Below, in pieces: positions 19,396 to 29,116 of a stretch of 44,275 nt of DNA. The position numbers and the translations under genes were made by a program. Numbering within the stretch: position 1 is the first letter of the stretch; the number at the start of each line of letters is the position of its first letter. Under the pieces are notes generated by a model. The model was not told where the DNA came from. It did not search any database and saw only the letters and a program-made list of their open reading frames with translations. The DNA comes from Chloroflexota bacterium (GTDB taxonomy: Bacteria > Chloroflexota > Dormibacteria > Dormibacterales > Dormibacteraceae): positions 1 to 44,275 of the forward strand of contig VBFV01000076.1 in NCBI GenBank assembly GCA_005881335.1, written 5' to 3'.

Positions 19396-20106
19396 TCAGA
19401 TCATCTTGCGGACGCAGTCGGGGCAGCCCTCGGCCTCCTTGACCGCGTCTGACTTCAGGAGAAGGCCGACCAGCTTGCCGTCGGATGTGGTCACGGGCGA
19501 GCTCTCCAGTTTGTGCCCCGTCATGTAATCGGCCATCTCCTTGATGGGCACATAGGGCCGGAAGGTGCTGGGCCCCGGACGCATCGCCTGCTCGATCAGC
19601 ATGTCCGCGTCCTTGGCGAGCTCCCCGGCTCGCAGCAGGCCGAGCACGATGCGGTTGGGATCGACAGCCACGGCCGCATCCCAGCGCGCGGCGCGAGCGC
19701 GATCGCGGACGTCACCCACGCGATCCGTCAGCGAGCAGACCGGGACGTCCTTGCGCGCCACCGTGCCCGCACGCGGGCGAGCCGCGTTCTCGCCTTCGGT
19801 CGGGAGGCCGGCGGCCATCCAGTCGAGCTTGCCGGCCTTGTAGTGGGAGACGTCAGTGAACCCGAGGAGCTCGAGCCGCGCCGCGGCCCTGGGCGCCATG
19901 TCTCAAGCCGAATCCCAGCAGTACACGATGACCGGTCGGTGTGGATCGAGCGAGGCTGCGCTCTCTCGATTGATGTCAGGCAGCGGGATGCTTCGAGCGC
20001 CGGGAAGGTGGTCCTCTTCGTACTCCTTGGCCGAAAGCACTTCGACGAGCTGCGCGCCTCGCGCGACGAGGTCCTGGAGCTGACCGCGATCGATCAGGTT
20101 GGCCAT
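19396..20106 (-). CDS. rhodanese-CBS domain protein with in-frame TGA (19903-19905) at the catalytic Cys position; candidate selenoprotein
   Basis: ATG at 20106 (MANLIDRGQLQDLV...VIVYCWDSA), TGA codon 68, then same frame DMAPRAAARLELLGFTDVSHYKAGKLDWMAAGLP and a CBS pair to 19396. Confidence 0.8.
19869..19908 (-). promoter_or_regulatory. candidate bacterial SECIS element (rhodanese gene)
   Basis: Base stem GCTTGAG/CTCGAGC (contains the TGA), upper stem GCGCC/GGCGC, loop CAGGGCCGC. Confidence 0.5.
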
Positions 20107-20122
20107 GAATCCATCGTAGAAG

Positions 20123-21706
20123 TCACGCCGGCGTCGCCGAGGCGGGCTCCTTCTCCGCGACCTCTTCTTCCTGCGGCTGGGCGGCGTTGCTCTGGATGCC
20201 GACCCAGTTGACGATGGCACCCACGAGAAGCAGTCCCGCGCCGATGACCATCGCGAGGTGGAACGAGCTCGTCGAGGCGTCTCGCACCGCAGCCACGAGG
20301 TTGGGATCGGTCGGCTTGTTCAAGGGGCTGACCAGTTTGCGAAAACTCTCCGAAGTGACGTCGATGCCGGTGACGCGCGCCGCCAGCAGGGAATAGAAAT
20401 TCGCGGTGAGGAAAACGAAGATCAGCGCCCCCGCCAGCTGCGGACCGACGCGCGAGATCGCGTTGTTGATCGCCGACCCGAGCCCCGCGTACCGCACCGG
20501 CACCGACGTCATGAGCGCGGTCGTCAGCGGCGCGACCAGGAGACAGAGGCCGAACCCGAAGATGATCGATGCGGGCAGGAAATCGGTGAAGTACGCCAGC
20601 GGAGGAAGGTACGTGCCCGGATTGTTCGGGTCCAGCTTCCACGGCGTGCTGGTCGCCGGAACGCGCACGTACCAGAGCACGCCGAGCGCCATGATCACCG
20701 GGCCGGCGGTCATGAACAGGCGCGCGCCGTATCTCGCGGACAGGCTTCCGAACCGGCGCGACAGGAAGATCAGGAAGAGCGACCCTGGGATCCCGGCCGC
20801 GCCTGCTGCCGCCGCGGCGTAACCGAGCGTCCCCTGCTGGAACAGGCCTACGTAATAGAAGGTCACGTAGAGCGCGCCGTAGATCACGAGCGTCGAGATG
20901 TTGGTGACCGTGAAGTTGCGCGAGCGGAAAAGCTCGAGTGGGATGAGCGGGTGCTTCGCGCGCATCATCCAGAACGGAAGGGCGATGGTCGCCACCACGC
21001 CCACCCCCAGGATCACGAAACCGAGCGCGTCGTGCCACGCCCGCTGCTGGCCGTAGATCGTCCCGAACGCGAGGCCCCCGACCGCGAGCGCGACGATGGC
21101 CGCGCCGGTCCAGTCGAACTGCGACGAGGCTTGCTCATCGCGGCTCTCCGGCACGTGCTTCCAGGTCGCCCACGCCGCCACCGCCACCAGCGGAACGTTG
21201 AGAAAGAACGCGGCCCGCCACGAGATCGTGTCGACCAGGAGACCGCCGATCAGCGGGCCGAGGATCGTGGTCGCGCCGGAGGCGCCGGCCCACGTCCCGA
21301 ACGCCCGTCCCTGCTCGCGGCCCGAAAAGTTAGCCGTGATCAGCGCCAGCGACCCCGGCACCAGGAGCGCCCCCGCGGCTCCCTGCAGGATCCGGAACAG
21401 GACGAGCAGCTCGGTCGTGGGGGCGAAGCCGCACAGCACAGACGTCACACCGAATCCGAGCAGTCCCCACAGGAACGTTCGCTTGCGGCCGTAGTAGTCG
21501 TTCACCGCGCCGGCGAGGATCAGGAGCGCGCTGAGGGTCAGGAGGTAGGCGTTGTAGATGTACGACTGGCCTTCGAGAACGCCGAGGAAGGAGCGCGGGA
21601 GGTCTCGTCCGATTCGGGGCAGTGCCACGTTGACGACCGTCGAGTCGAGGAAGACGATCCCCGACCCAAGCACCGCCGCGGCGAGGATCCAGCGGGAACG
21701 GGTCAT
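20123..21706 (-). CDS. MFS transporter, DHA2/EmrB-QacA-like
   Basis: FLDSTVVNVALPRIGRDL, about 14 TM segments, ILQGAAGALLVPGSLALI. Confidence 0.88.
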   Translation of the reverse strand: MTRSRWILAAAVLGSGIVFLDSTVVNVALPRIGRDLPRSFLGVLEGQSYIYNAYLLTLSALLILAGAVNDYYGRKRTFLWGLLGFGVTSVLCGFAPTTELLVLFRILQGAAGALLVPGSLALITANFSGREQGRAFGTWAGASGATTILGPLIGGLLVDTISWRAAFFLNVPLVAVAAWATWKHVPESRDEQASSQFDWTGAAIVALAVGGLAFGTIYGQQRAWHDALGFVILGVGVVATIALPFWMMRAKHPLIPLELFRSRNFTVTNISTLVIYGALYVTFYYVGLFQQGTLGYAAAAAGAAGIPGSLFLIFLSRRFGSLSARYGARLFMTAGPVIMALGVLWYVRVPATSTPWKLDPNNPGTYLPPLAYFTDFLPASIIFGFGLCLLVAPLTTALMTSVPVRYAGLGSAINNAISRVGPQLAGALIFVFLTANFYSLLAARVTGIDVTSESFRKLVSPLNKPTDPNLVAAVRDASTSSFHLAMVIGAGLLLVGAIVNWVGIQSNAAQPQEEEVAEKEPASATPA

Positions 21707-21755
21707 CTTGTCGGAGAGGTCAACTTCCCCAAGCCGTCGCCTATTCTGCGCGCGA

Positions 21756-23909
21756 TCAGCGCGGGCGCGTCGTCTGCCTCCGCACCCTTCGCGCGGCGAT
21801 CGCGGACACCAGGATGATCAGAGCGGCGCCGACTGGCCAGAGCGAAATGAGCGGCAGGACACCGTTGTTGGGTAGCCCGGGCACGGTGCTGCCGGTGACC
21901 ACGGTCGAGGCAGCGTCGTTGGACGGGTTCGGATCCACCGGCGTGCTGGAAGATCGAGTCGCGGTGTTGGTCACCGGCGTCGTCCCGTTGACCGTCACCC
22001 TGAGCTGGAGCGTCGCCGCGGCTCCGCTCGCCAGCGCACCAACGTCCCAGACGCCTGTTCCCGCGTTGTAAGTGCCCTGGCTCGGAGTGGCCGACACGAA
22101 GGTCAGGCCGGCGGGTACCGGATCTGTGACCTGCAGCGCTGTCGTCGCATTGGGTCCGCCGTTGTGCGCGGTAACCGTGAACGTGACGTTCGTCCCGACC
22201 GCCGGAGTCGGGTCGCTGACGGTCTTCGTCAGTCCCACATCAGCCGCGGCGGCGACGATGTTGAGGGGGGCGAGCACGGTGCTGCTGGGGAAAAACGTCC
22301 ACGTGTCGAGGCCTTTCGTATCCCCGAAGCTGCCGGTCGGGTCGCAAGGGACGTTGGCGTTGCCGCCCGACGCTGCGCCGAATGCCCGCTGGGTGCTCGA
22401 CGTGTTGAAGCCATTGATCGGGTCGGCGAACGTCGTGGTGGGCGGATTGTTGCCGCAGAGCACATTGCCGACTGTGTTGCCCGCGTTCACGACGGTTCCA
22501 TTGAGGGTCATGTATGCCCGGTCGTCGTAGAAGGCGGAGGTGCAGCCGGCGACCAGGGGACAGGTCCCGCCAGGTGGGTTGAGCAGCGTGATCGTGGGTC
22601 CGCCCGCAGTGTCGTTCTCGACGTCGATCATCGGGAAGTGGTACTCGCCCCCGTGGAATCTCGCGTGTACCTGGTACGTCCCGACCGGAAAGAACACCCC
22701 GGAGTTGTCCTTCCCGTCCCAGGCGACGGTCTGAGCGCCCGCAGGCCTCACGCCGCGCAGCACCCGGTTGCTCGGATTGGTGGGGTCGAAGTTCACGCCG
22801 TCCCGGCTGATTACGATCTCGTAGACGCCGGACACGTTGCTCGTATAGGCGAAGGTTCCGCCGTTGTTCACCAGGCTCGTGTTGCCGCTGAGGTTGCCCA
22901 GGAACACAAGGCCGGTCATGACCGGCGCGGTGGGGCTGACTGGAATGCCGAGCGCGGCGATGGTTGTCGGGGACGGGGGTTCGAAGAAAAGGGGAAAGCT
23001 CGGCCGGTCGAACGAGACACCGCCCTGGATGTTCGTCAGCTGGCCTGGACTGCCAAGGTTCGCCGCCACGGCGTCGTGGTAGAGGGGACTCGCGCCATCG
23101 GAGTCCAGAAACCCACGCTGATTGCCGTAGACGAGCCAGCCGTTGGGATCCATGCCTCGGAGGTCTACCTGGTAGCGATAGCCGTCAGCGGTAACCGCGT
23201 AGATGGTCGGGTAGACCGGCAGCCCGTTGCCACCGGTGAACAGCGCCAGGTAGTAGCTGAATACGCGGCCCGTGATGTTGGTGGGCGAGGTCAGGTTCGA
23301 TCGAACGGTCACGTCCCAGGCCGCGACCGAAGTTCCCTGCGCGGCGTTGAAGTCGTTCGCGTTGGTCAGAGCGACGTCGGCGGCGACGGTCCCGTCCGTG
23401 TTGCCTGAAAAACCGGACGGCCCGACAAACGCGATGTCGTAAACGCCCGTCGCTGCCGCCGCAAAGTGGCAGGGCGGGTAACCGCCGGCGACGCCGCCCG
23501 CCGGGATCGTGTCTGGACCCAGCAGCTCCTGGGCACGCGACGTGATCTGGCCCTGGGCTCCGGTCCGCTGCGCGTTGCAGCTGAAGCTGGGCGCCGCCGA
23601 GACGTCCTCACCGCCGATGGCTCCAGTCACCAGTCCCGGATTCCAAACGAGAATGTCGCTCGAGCCCTGTCCGATCGCGCTGGATCCAAGCAGAAGCACC
23701 TCGCCCGACTGCACGAAGGCCTTGACCAGGGTTCGGCGGATGAGCAGGCCGCCGCCATAGCTGTTGGTGCGCCACTCGCTGTTCGCGCGATTCCCCGCCG
23801 CGCCGCTGGGCCACAGGTCCTGACTGCCTGCGGCATGCGCAACCTGCGCGCCCCCAAGGAACACGAGCATCGCTGCCGCCGCGGCCAGGCCGCGCCGCGC
23901 GCTAGGCAA
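21756..23909 (-). CDS. secreted DUF11-repeat protein with C-terminal LPNNG-TM-Arg cell-wall sorting signal
   Basis: Signal peptide; ADVGLTKTVSDPTPAVGTNVTFTVTAHNGGPNATTALQVTDPVPAGLTF (DUF11); C-term LPNNGVLPLISLWPVGAALIILVSAIAARRVRRQ. Confidence 0.75.
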   Translation of the reverse strand: MPSARRGLAAAAAMLVFLGGAQVAHAAGSQDLWPSGAAGNRANSEWRTNSYGGGLLIRRTLVKAFVQSGEVLLLGSSAIGQGSSDILVWNPGLVTGAIGGEDVSAAPSFSCNAQRTGAQGQITSRAQELLGPDTIPAGGVAGGYPPCHFAAAATGVYDIAFVGPSGFSGNTDGTVAADVALTNANDFNAAQGTSVAAWDVTVRSNLTSPTNITGRVFSYYLALFTGGNGLPVYPTIYAVTADGYRYQVDLRGMDPNGWLVYGNQRGFLDSDGASPLYHDAVAANLGSPGQLTNIQGGVSFDRPSFPLFFEPPSPTTIAALGIPVSPTAPVMTGLVFLGNLSGNTSLVNNGGTFAYTSNVSGVYEIVISRDGVNFDPTNPSNRVLRGVRPAGAQTVAWDGKDNSGVFFPVGTYQVHARFHGGEYHFPMIDVENDTAGGPTITLLNPPGGTCPLVAGCTSAFYDDRAYMTLNGTVVNAGNTVGNVLCGNNPPTTTFADPINGFNTSSTQRAFGAASGGNANVPCDPTGSFGDTKGLDTWTFFPSSTVLAPLNIVAAAADVGLTKTVSDPTPAVGTNVTFTVTAHNGGPNATTALQVTDPVPAGLTFVSATPSQGTYNAGTGVWDVGALASGAAATLQLRVTVNGTTPVTNTATRSSSTPVDPNPSNDAASTVVTGSTVPGLPNNGVLPLISLWPVGAALIILVSAIAARRVRRQTTRPR

Positions 23910-24450
23910 CGGTCGCGCTCACCAGCAGTCGCTGCGTGTCGCTCTGGGTCATGGGGTTCCACGTGCCGGAGCAGGTGATCAGGGTCAGCGTCGTGTCGGT
24001 GCTCGGAGCGAAGAGGGACGGGATTCTCGCGTTGGCATCGACGGTGCGCTTGCTGCTCACCTTGAAGACCACGGTGCGTCCATCCGCGCGGACCACGCGC
24101 ACCTCGTCACCGATCCGCAGTCGGGACAGGTGCGTGAACACGGCGTCTCCTGTCCACCAGTTGACGTGCCCGTTGATCACCGCGTTGCCGGGTTCCCCGG
24201 GTGACTCCATCGGAGAGGCCTCGATGAGTCGCGGGGGCGTCGGTGCGAGGGCACCGAGGACAATGTAGAAACCCAGGGCCATGACCGCACCGATGCCGCC
24301 CGCGACGAACCTTCTCGGCACTTTGGCGCTCGATTCTATGCGGAGGTCGCTCAGAAGTCTTTGCGGCCGAGAAAATGTTTGAGAACCTCCGGGCGGGAGG
24401 CTTCGTACAGCGCGATGCGGTGGCCGCTCGGCAGGACGAACGACGAGCAC
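23902..24450 (-). CDS. sortase (class E/F-like); start probably internal near 24324
   Basis: Single TM; NGHVNWW (His), TLITCSGTWNP (Cys), SDTQRLLVSA (Arg). Confidence 0.8.
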   Translation of the reverse strand: MLVVRPAERPPHRAVRSLPPGGSQTFSRPQRLLSDLRIESSAKVPRRFVAGGIGAVMALGFYIVLGALAPTPPRLIEASPMESPGEPGNAVINGHVNWWTGDAVFTHLSRLRIGDEVRVVRADGRTVVFKVSSKRTVDANARIPSLFAPSTDTTLTLITCSGTWNPMTQSDTQRLLVSATVA

Positions 24451-24740
24451 GGGCCCATCGGGATCTCGAGCCGGCGTTCGTCTTTCAATCCGCGTTTCTT
24501 CAGCTCGGCCGCAGCCTTACGCAGGTTGTCGACACGATAGATGTAGATCGCGCGGTCGCCTTCGAGGTGGTCGGTGAGCAGCACGTGTGGAGGACCATCC
24601 GTCAGCTCCACCATCGCCACCCGCGCTCCCATCCCCTCGACCGCGAATGCGAGCTTGCCGCCCAGCACATCGGTAAAGAACCGCGCGTCGGCCGCGACGT
24701 CGCTGCTCGGCGTGTACAGGTAGTCGAGCTGCAGGAACAT
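24351..24740 (-). CDS. VOC/glyoxalase-family protein
   Basis: MFLQLDYLYTPSSDVAADARFFTDVLGGKLAF ... GPCSSFVLPSGHRIALYE. Confidence 0.75.
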   Translation of the reverse strand: MFLQLDYLYTPSSDVAADARFFTDVLGGKLAFAVEGMGARVAMVELTDGPPHVLLTDHLEGDRAIYIYRVDNLRKAAAELKKRGLKDERRLEIPMGPCSSFVLPSGHRIALYEASRPEVLKHFLGRKDF

Positions 24741-24875
24741 GCCGGGCAGGATAGCCTCCCGCCGATCACTGTAAATCGACCGGCCCGAGACGGCAGGCTG
24801 GGCCTAGACTGTGGCCGGCACCGGAAGAGGCAGGCTGGGTGGGCAGCGGCCCTTGTAACGGGAGGATTCAGCCGA

Positions 24876-26246
24876 ATGATCACACTCACAATCGACAAGC
24901 TTCGCGAGCAGGTCCGGGGTGATGTCATCACCGCTGATGACGAGCGCTATGACGAGGCGCGCAAGGTCCGGAACGGAATGATCGACAAGCGTCCGCAAGT
25001 CATCGTGCGGCCCGCCAACGCGGGCGACGTGATGTCTGCGGTCAATTTCGCGCGCGAGGGAGGACTGGATCTTGCGATCCGGGGAGGCGCGCACAGCGTG
25101 CCTGGTTTCGGAACGGTTGACAAAGGGGTCGTGATCGACCTGTCAGCAATGCGCGGCGTTCGCGTCAACCCGCAAAGGCGCACGGCCCGCGCAGAAGGCG
25201 GGGCCACCTGGGGCGACTTCAACGCGGCCACCAACGCTTTCGGGCTGGCCAGCACCGGTGGCATCATCTCGACCACCGGCGTCGGCGGTCTGACCCTGGG
25301 CGGCGGTATCGGCTACCTTGCCCGAGGGTACGGCCTTTCGTGTGACAACCTCGTCTCAGCCGACGTGGTCACGGCCGACGGCAAGTTCGTTGTCGCGAGC
25401 GAAAAGGAGAACGAAGACCTCTTCTGGGCGATCCGAGGCGGCGGCGGCAACTTTGGAGTGGTGACCTCCTTTGAGTTCAAGCTCCACCCCGTCAAGGACA
25501 TCTACGGCGGCCCGATGTTCTACGAGCTCAAATACGCCCGCGACGTTCTGAGCTTTTACCGCGAATACATCGCCGGCGCTCCCCGCGAGATGGGCGCCTT
25601 CCCCGCGTTCCAGATCGCGCCTCCACTCCCATTCATCCCGGAAAAACGCCATGGCGACACGTTTGTTCTAGTCGTTGCTTGCTGGTCCGGCCCGGTGGCG
25701 GATGGAGAGCGCGCTCTCAAGCCGTTCCACGACGTGGCCCCGGTTTTCGCCGAGCACGTAGGGGCGATGCCTTACCCGGCCTTGAACGCGGCATTCGACG
25801 GGCTGTATCCAACCGGCCTGCAGCACTACTGGAAGGCAAACTTCGTGAAGGAGCTGTCCGATCAGGCGATCGATGCACATGTCGAGCACGGCACGAAGGT
25901 GCCGGCCATGACTTCGACGATGCACATCTATCCGATCAACGGCGCGTGCCACGACGTGGCATCCGACCAGACCGCCTTTGCATACCGTGATGCCAACTTC
26001 GCGACGGTGATTGCGGGGATGTGGCCGGACCCGGCTCAGAATTCCGCGAACACCCGGTGGGTGCGCGAGTACTACGACGCCACAGCGCCCCTCTCCGAAG
26101 CCGGTGGGTACATCAATTTCATGGCGGAGGACGACCAGAGCCGGATCAAGGCGAACTACAAGGGCAACTATCAGCGACTTGTGGACGTCAAGAAGAAGTA
26201 CGACGCCGGCAACCTGTTCCACGTCAACCAGAACATCAAGCCCTAG
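24876..26246 (+). CDS. FAD-linked (berberine-bridge-like) oxidoreductase
   Basis: IRGGAHSVPGFGTVDKGVVIDLSAMRGVRVNP; STGGIISTTGVGGLTLGGGIGYLARGYGLSCDNL; ATG preceded by GGAGG. Confidence 0.92.
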   Translation: MITLTIDKLREQVRGDVITADDERYDEARKVRNGMIDKRPQVIVRPANAGDVMSAVNFAREGGLDLAIRGGAHSVPGFGTVDKGVVIDLSAMRGVRVNPQRRTARAEGGATWGDFNAATNAFGLASTGGIISTTGVGGLTLGGGIGYLARGYGLSCDNLVSADVVTADGKFVVASEKENEDLFWAIRGGGGNFGVVTSFEFKLHPVKDIYGGPMFYELKYARDVLSFYREYIAGAPREMGAFPAFQIAPPLPFIPEKRHGDTFVLVVACWSGPVADGERALKPFHDVAPVFAEHVGAMPYPALNAAFDGLYPTGLQHYWKANFVKELSDQAIDAHVEHGTKVPAMTSTMHIYPINGACHDVASDQTAFAYRDANFATVIAGMWPDPAQNSANTRWVREYYDATAPLSEAGGYINFMAEDDQSRIKANYKGNYQRLVDVKKKYDAGNLFHVNQNIKP

Positions 26247-26255
26247 CTGACTCAG

Positions 26256-26286
26256 CGGAGGCCCCGGCGATCAGCCGGGGCCTCTG
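26256..26286. terminator. bidirectional hairpin terminator between convergent genes
   Basis: CGGAGGCCCCGGC-GATCA-GCCGGGGCCTCTG, 13-bp stem (one G-T), between stops at 26246(+) and 26298(-). Confidence 0.75.
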
Positions 26287-26297
26287 TCAGCGACGAC

Positions 26298-27179
26298 CTA
26301 CTTCAGCGCCGTCGGCGCGCTCCATTTCCAGAGATGGGCCCACTGCACCACGATCACCGCGGCGATGATGAAAACACCGCCCAGGAGCTGCACCGGTAAG
26401 AGGCGGTCGCCGAGCAGCGCGGCGGCAAGCAGCACGGTCACGACCGGCTCCCACGTGCTGAGCAGGGAGGAACGCGCGGCGCCGATGCGTGGAAGTCCGG
26501 CCAGGAACAGCGAGATTGCGATCATCGTCGGGATCAACGCGATGGCGAACCCGACCGCCCAACCGCCCGCGGTGCTGGGGAAAACCAGCTCGCCCTGGAA
26601 CGCTGCGAGGATGCAGAACGCGATGCCGGCCCCGGTCATGATCACGGCGCTGGCCCCGACCGCCGGCACCGAGCCCATGACGCTCTCCCCGACCAGGATG
26701 TAGGCGGTATAGATCGTTGGCGCGGCAATCGCGAAGACAAGCGACCACGCGATCTGCAGGTGTGCGCCGCCGACGAGCAGGGCGACGCCGACAAAGCTCG
26801 CCACCAAAGCTACGGCGTGCCAAACCGACACCGACCGGCGAAGGAACAGCCACCCCGCCACGACGACGAGGCTCGGGTAGATGTAGGCGATCAGCACACA
26901 CAGCGACGCCGGCAGCGTGCGGAGGGCGGTGAAATACGTCAGCGACTGGGCGAAGTAGAACACCCCGCCCAGGGCTAGCAACGTGAGCAGCCGGAGCCGC
27001 TCGAAGCGCAATGGGTTCTGCCGCAGGATGAGCGCCAGTCCCCACATTCCGAACGCCGCGAGGACGAACCGGAAGGCGAGCGTCTGCGAGGTGCCAAGGC
27101 CCTCGCGATACGCGAGCTTCGCCAGGATTGCGTTCGTTCCAAACGCGGTGGCGGAGACGAGGATCATCGCCACACCCAC
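26298..27179 (-). CDS. EamA/DMT-family transporter
   Basis: About 10 TM segments, tandem EamA-like halves. Confidence 0.85.
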   Translation of the reverse strand: MGVAMILVSATAFGTNAILAKLAYREGLGTSQTLAFRFVLAAFGMWGLALILRQNPLRFERLRLLTLLALGGVFYFAQSLTYFTALRTLPASLCVLIAYIYPSLVVVAGWLFLRRSVSVWHAVALVASFVGVALLVGGAHLQIAWSLVFAIAAPTIYTAYILVGESVMGSVPAVGASAVIMTGAGIAFCILAAFQGELVFPSTAGGWAVGFAIALIPTMIAISLFLAGLPRIGAARSSLLSTWEPVVTVLLAAALLGDRLLPVQLLGGVFIIAAVIVVQWAHLWKWSAPTALK

Positions 27180-27214
27180 CCACTCCGTCCTGCGGCTCGA
27201 CGCCGCGGCTGTCT

Positions 27215-27427
27215 CTACGGCCAGAGCAGGTGGCCGAGCACCATGCCGATCAAGACCGCGACCGCGTACGTGGCCCGGGGGAACTGCCGGACCAGCGATC
27301 GAACCGCGTTCGTGATCGGGTCGGTGCCTTTGCGCAGGGCAAGTGACTCCTGCAGCATCAAAAGAAATGCGACCAGCGAGGCTGCGGTCGCGATCAGCGA
27401 CAGAATCGCCTCCGGCGTGAACGTCAC
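27215..27427 (-). CDS. small membrane protein A (paralog of 27424..27666)
   Basis: GTG start 27427; TM + FPRATYAVAVLIGMVLGHLLWP. Confidence 0.6.
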   Translation of the reverse strand: MTFTPEAILSLIATAASLVAFLLMLQESLALRKGTDPITNAVRSLVRQFPRATYAVAVLIGMVLGHLLWP

Positions 27428-27666
27428 TGTTTGATGCCTTCGGGCGAGGTCCGGCCGTAAGCGGGACCCCACAGGAAGTGCCCGAGCAAGATCCCGATCA
27501 CGACGGCGATCACGAACGCGACGCCCGGGTATGAGTGGACCGCGGGGCGTATGTACTCAGAGATGGGCGTGTGGCCCGTGAGGAGCGCCCAGCTCTCGAA
27601 ACCCAGCAACAACGTGATGACGCCGAACAAGGCGGTGACCGTCCACGAGAAGAGGTTGCCGATCAC
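27424..27666 (-). CDS. small membrane protein B (paralog of 27215..27427)
   Basis: TM + YPGVAFVIAVVIGILLGHFLWGP. Confidence 0.6.
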   Translation of the reverse strand: MIGNLFSWTVTALFGVITLLLGFESWALLTGHTPISEYIRPAVHSYPGVAFVIAVVIGILLGHFLWGPAYGRTSPEGIKQ

Positions 27667-29096
27667 CAGCGCGTGACCACGACCTTCTTGCGTGTATAGA
27701 AGTCGATGCCGTCGGTGCCGTGCACGTGCAGATCTCCGAAAAATGAACCTTTCCAGCCGCTGAAAGGAAAGAACGCAAAAGGCTGCGCGATGGGCACGTT
27801 GATTCCAGTCATGCCCGCCTCCACCCTCTCGCGGAACTCCCGTCCGGCGCGCCCGGACTGGGTGAAGATCGTGGCCATGTTTCCGAGTGACGAGGCGTTC
27901 GCCTGCGCGATGGCGTCGTCCAGCGTGGCGGCCCGCGCGATCGAGAGCACAGGACCGAAAATCTCTTCGCGGCCCACGGCCATCCGCGGCGTGACGTGGT
28001 CCAGGATGGTCGGCCCGAGGAAGAATCCGCGGCGGGACATCTCGCGGCGGCCGTCGACGACCAGCTCTGCGCCTTCAGCCACGCCCCGCTCGACAAACGA
28101 CGCGACGCGGTCGCGATGCTCGGCGCGGATCAACGGACCGACCTGCACTCCGGGCTGGTCGCCAGGGCCGACGACCATCTTCGCCGCCGCGTCGCGCAGC
28201 GGGTCGAGCAGCTCGTCCGCGGCCGCGCCCACCGCGACGGCCACGGATCCGGACAGGCATCGCTCGCCCGCGTTGCCGAAGGCCGAATTCAGGATGGCGG
28301 GCACCGCCACCGCCGGGTCGGCGTCGGGCATCACGACGATGTGGTTCTTGGCCCCGCCGAGAGCCTGGACACGCTTGCCCCGGGCGGCGGCTTCCGTGTA
28401 CACGTGCTGCGCCACCGGCGCCGAGCCAACGAACGAGATCGCGCTGATCCCACGATGCTCGATCAGTGCGTCGACGGCGCCGGCCGCGCCGTGGACCACG
28501 TTCAGGACCCCCGGCGGAAACCCCGCCTCGAGAAAGAGCTCCGCGAGGCGTGCACCTCCGAGGGGCGTGCGTTCGGACGGTTTGAGGATGAAGGTGTTCC
28601 CCGCCACGACGGCAAGAGGGAACATCCAGAGCGGGATCATGACCGGGAAGTTGAAGGGAGGGATTCCGGCGCAAACGCCGACCGGATAGCGATACAGGTC
28701 CTGGTCGACGCCAACGGAGACGTCCCGCAGGGTGCGTCCCTGTAGGAGCGTCGGCGCGCCGCAGGCGAAGTCGACGACCTCGATGCCACGCCTCACCTCG
28801 CCGCGCGCCTCATCCAGCGTCTTGCCGTGATGACGCGTGACCAGCGCGGCCAGCTCCTCGAAGCTGTCTTCGAGCACCGCCTTGAAGCGGAACATGAGGC
28901 GGACCCGGTCCATGACCGCGGTGCGCGACCAGGTCTGGAAGCTCTCCGCGGCCGCTCGCACCGCCGCATCGACCTCACGCCCGTCCGACAGGGGTACCTG
29001 CTCGATCACTTCGGCGGTGGCTGGATTGAACACCGGAAGCGAGCTGACGTCCTGAGCCGGCAGGCGCCATTCCGACCCGATCAGGTTGCGAATCAA
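27663..29096 (-). CDS. mmsA: methylmalonate-semialdehyde dehydrogenase (CoA-acylating) family
   Basis: GVCAGIPPFNFPVMIPLWMFPLAVVAGNTFILKPSERTPL; ALGGAKNHIVVMPDADP; start probably TTG 29096. Confidence 0.88.
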   Translation of the reverse strand: MIRNLIGSEWRLPAQDVSSLPVFNPATAEVIEQVPLSDGREVDAAVRAAAESFQTWSRTAVMDRVRLMFRFKAVLEDSFEELAALVTRHHGKTLDEARGEVRRGIEVVDFACGAPTLLQGRTLRDVSVGVDQDLYRYPVGVCAGIPPFNFPVMIPLWMFPLAVVAGNTFILKPSERTPLGGARLAELFLEAGFPPGVLNVVHGAAGAVDALIEHRGISAISFVGSAPVAQHVYTEAAARGKRVQALGGAKNHIVVMPDADPAVAVPAILNSAFGNAGERCLSGSVAVAVGAAADELLDPLRDAAAKMVVGPGDQPGVQVGPLIRAEHRDRVASFVERGVAEGAELVVDGRREMSRRGFFLGPTILDHVTPRMAVGREEIFGPVLSIARAATLDDAIAQANASSLGNMATIFTQSGRAGREFRERVEAGMTGINVPIAQPFAFFPFSGWKGSFFGDLHVHGTDGIDFYTRKKVVVTRW

Positions 29097-29116
29097 CTGT
29101 TGATACCGTACTCCCC

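Noticed and set aside
19396-20106. Interpretation of the rhodanese-CBS locus as an ordinary pseudogene
   Set aside because: Only one stop, located precisely on the catalytic Cys codon, with intact family sequence on both sides and a second similar case at 34808; kept as an alternative to test, not as the preferred call.
20258-21817. 519-aa plus-strand ORF opposite the MFS gene
   Set aside because: Arg/Glu/His-rich low-complexity translation antisense to a clear transporter; typical of spurious ORFs in high-GC DNA.
22164-23408. 414-aa plus-strand ORF opposite the DUF11 protein gene
   Set aside because: No recognisable domain; antisense to a well-supported CDS.
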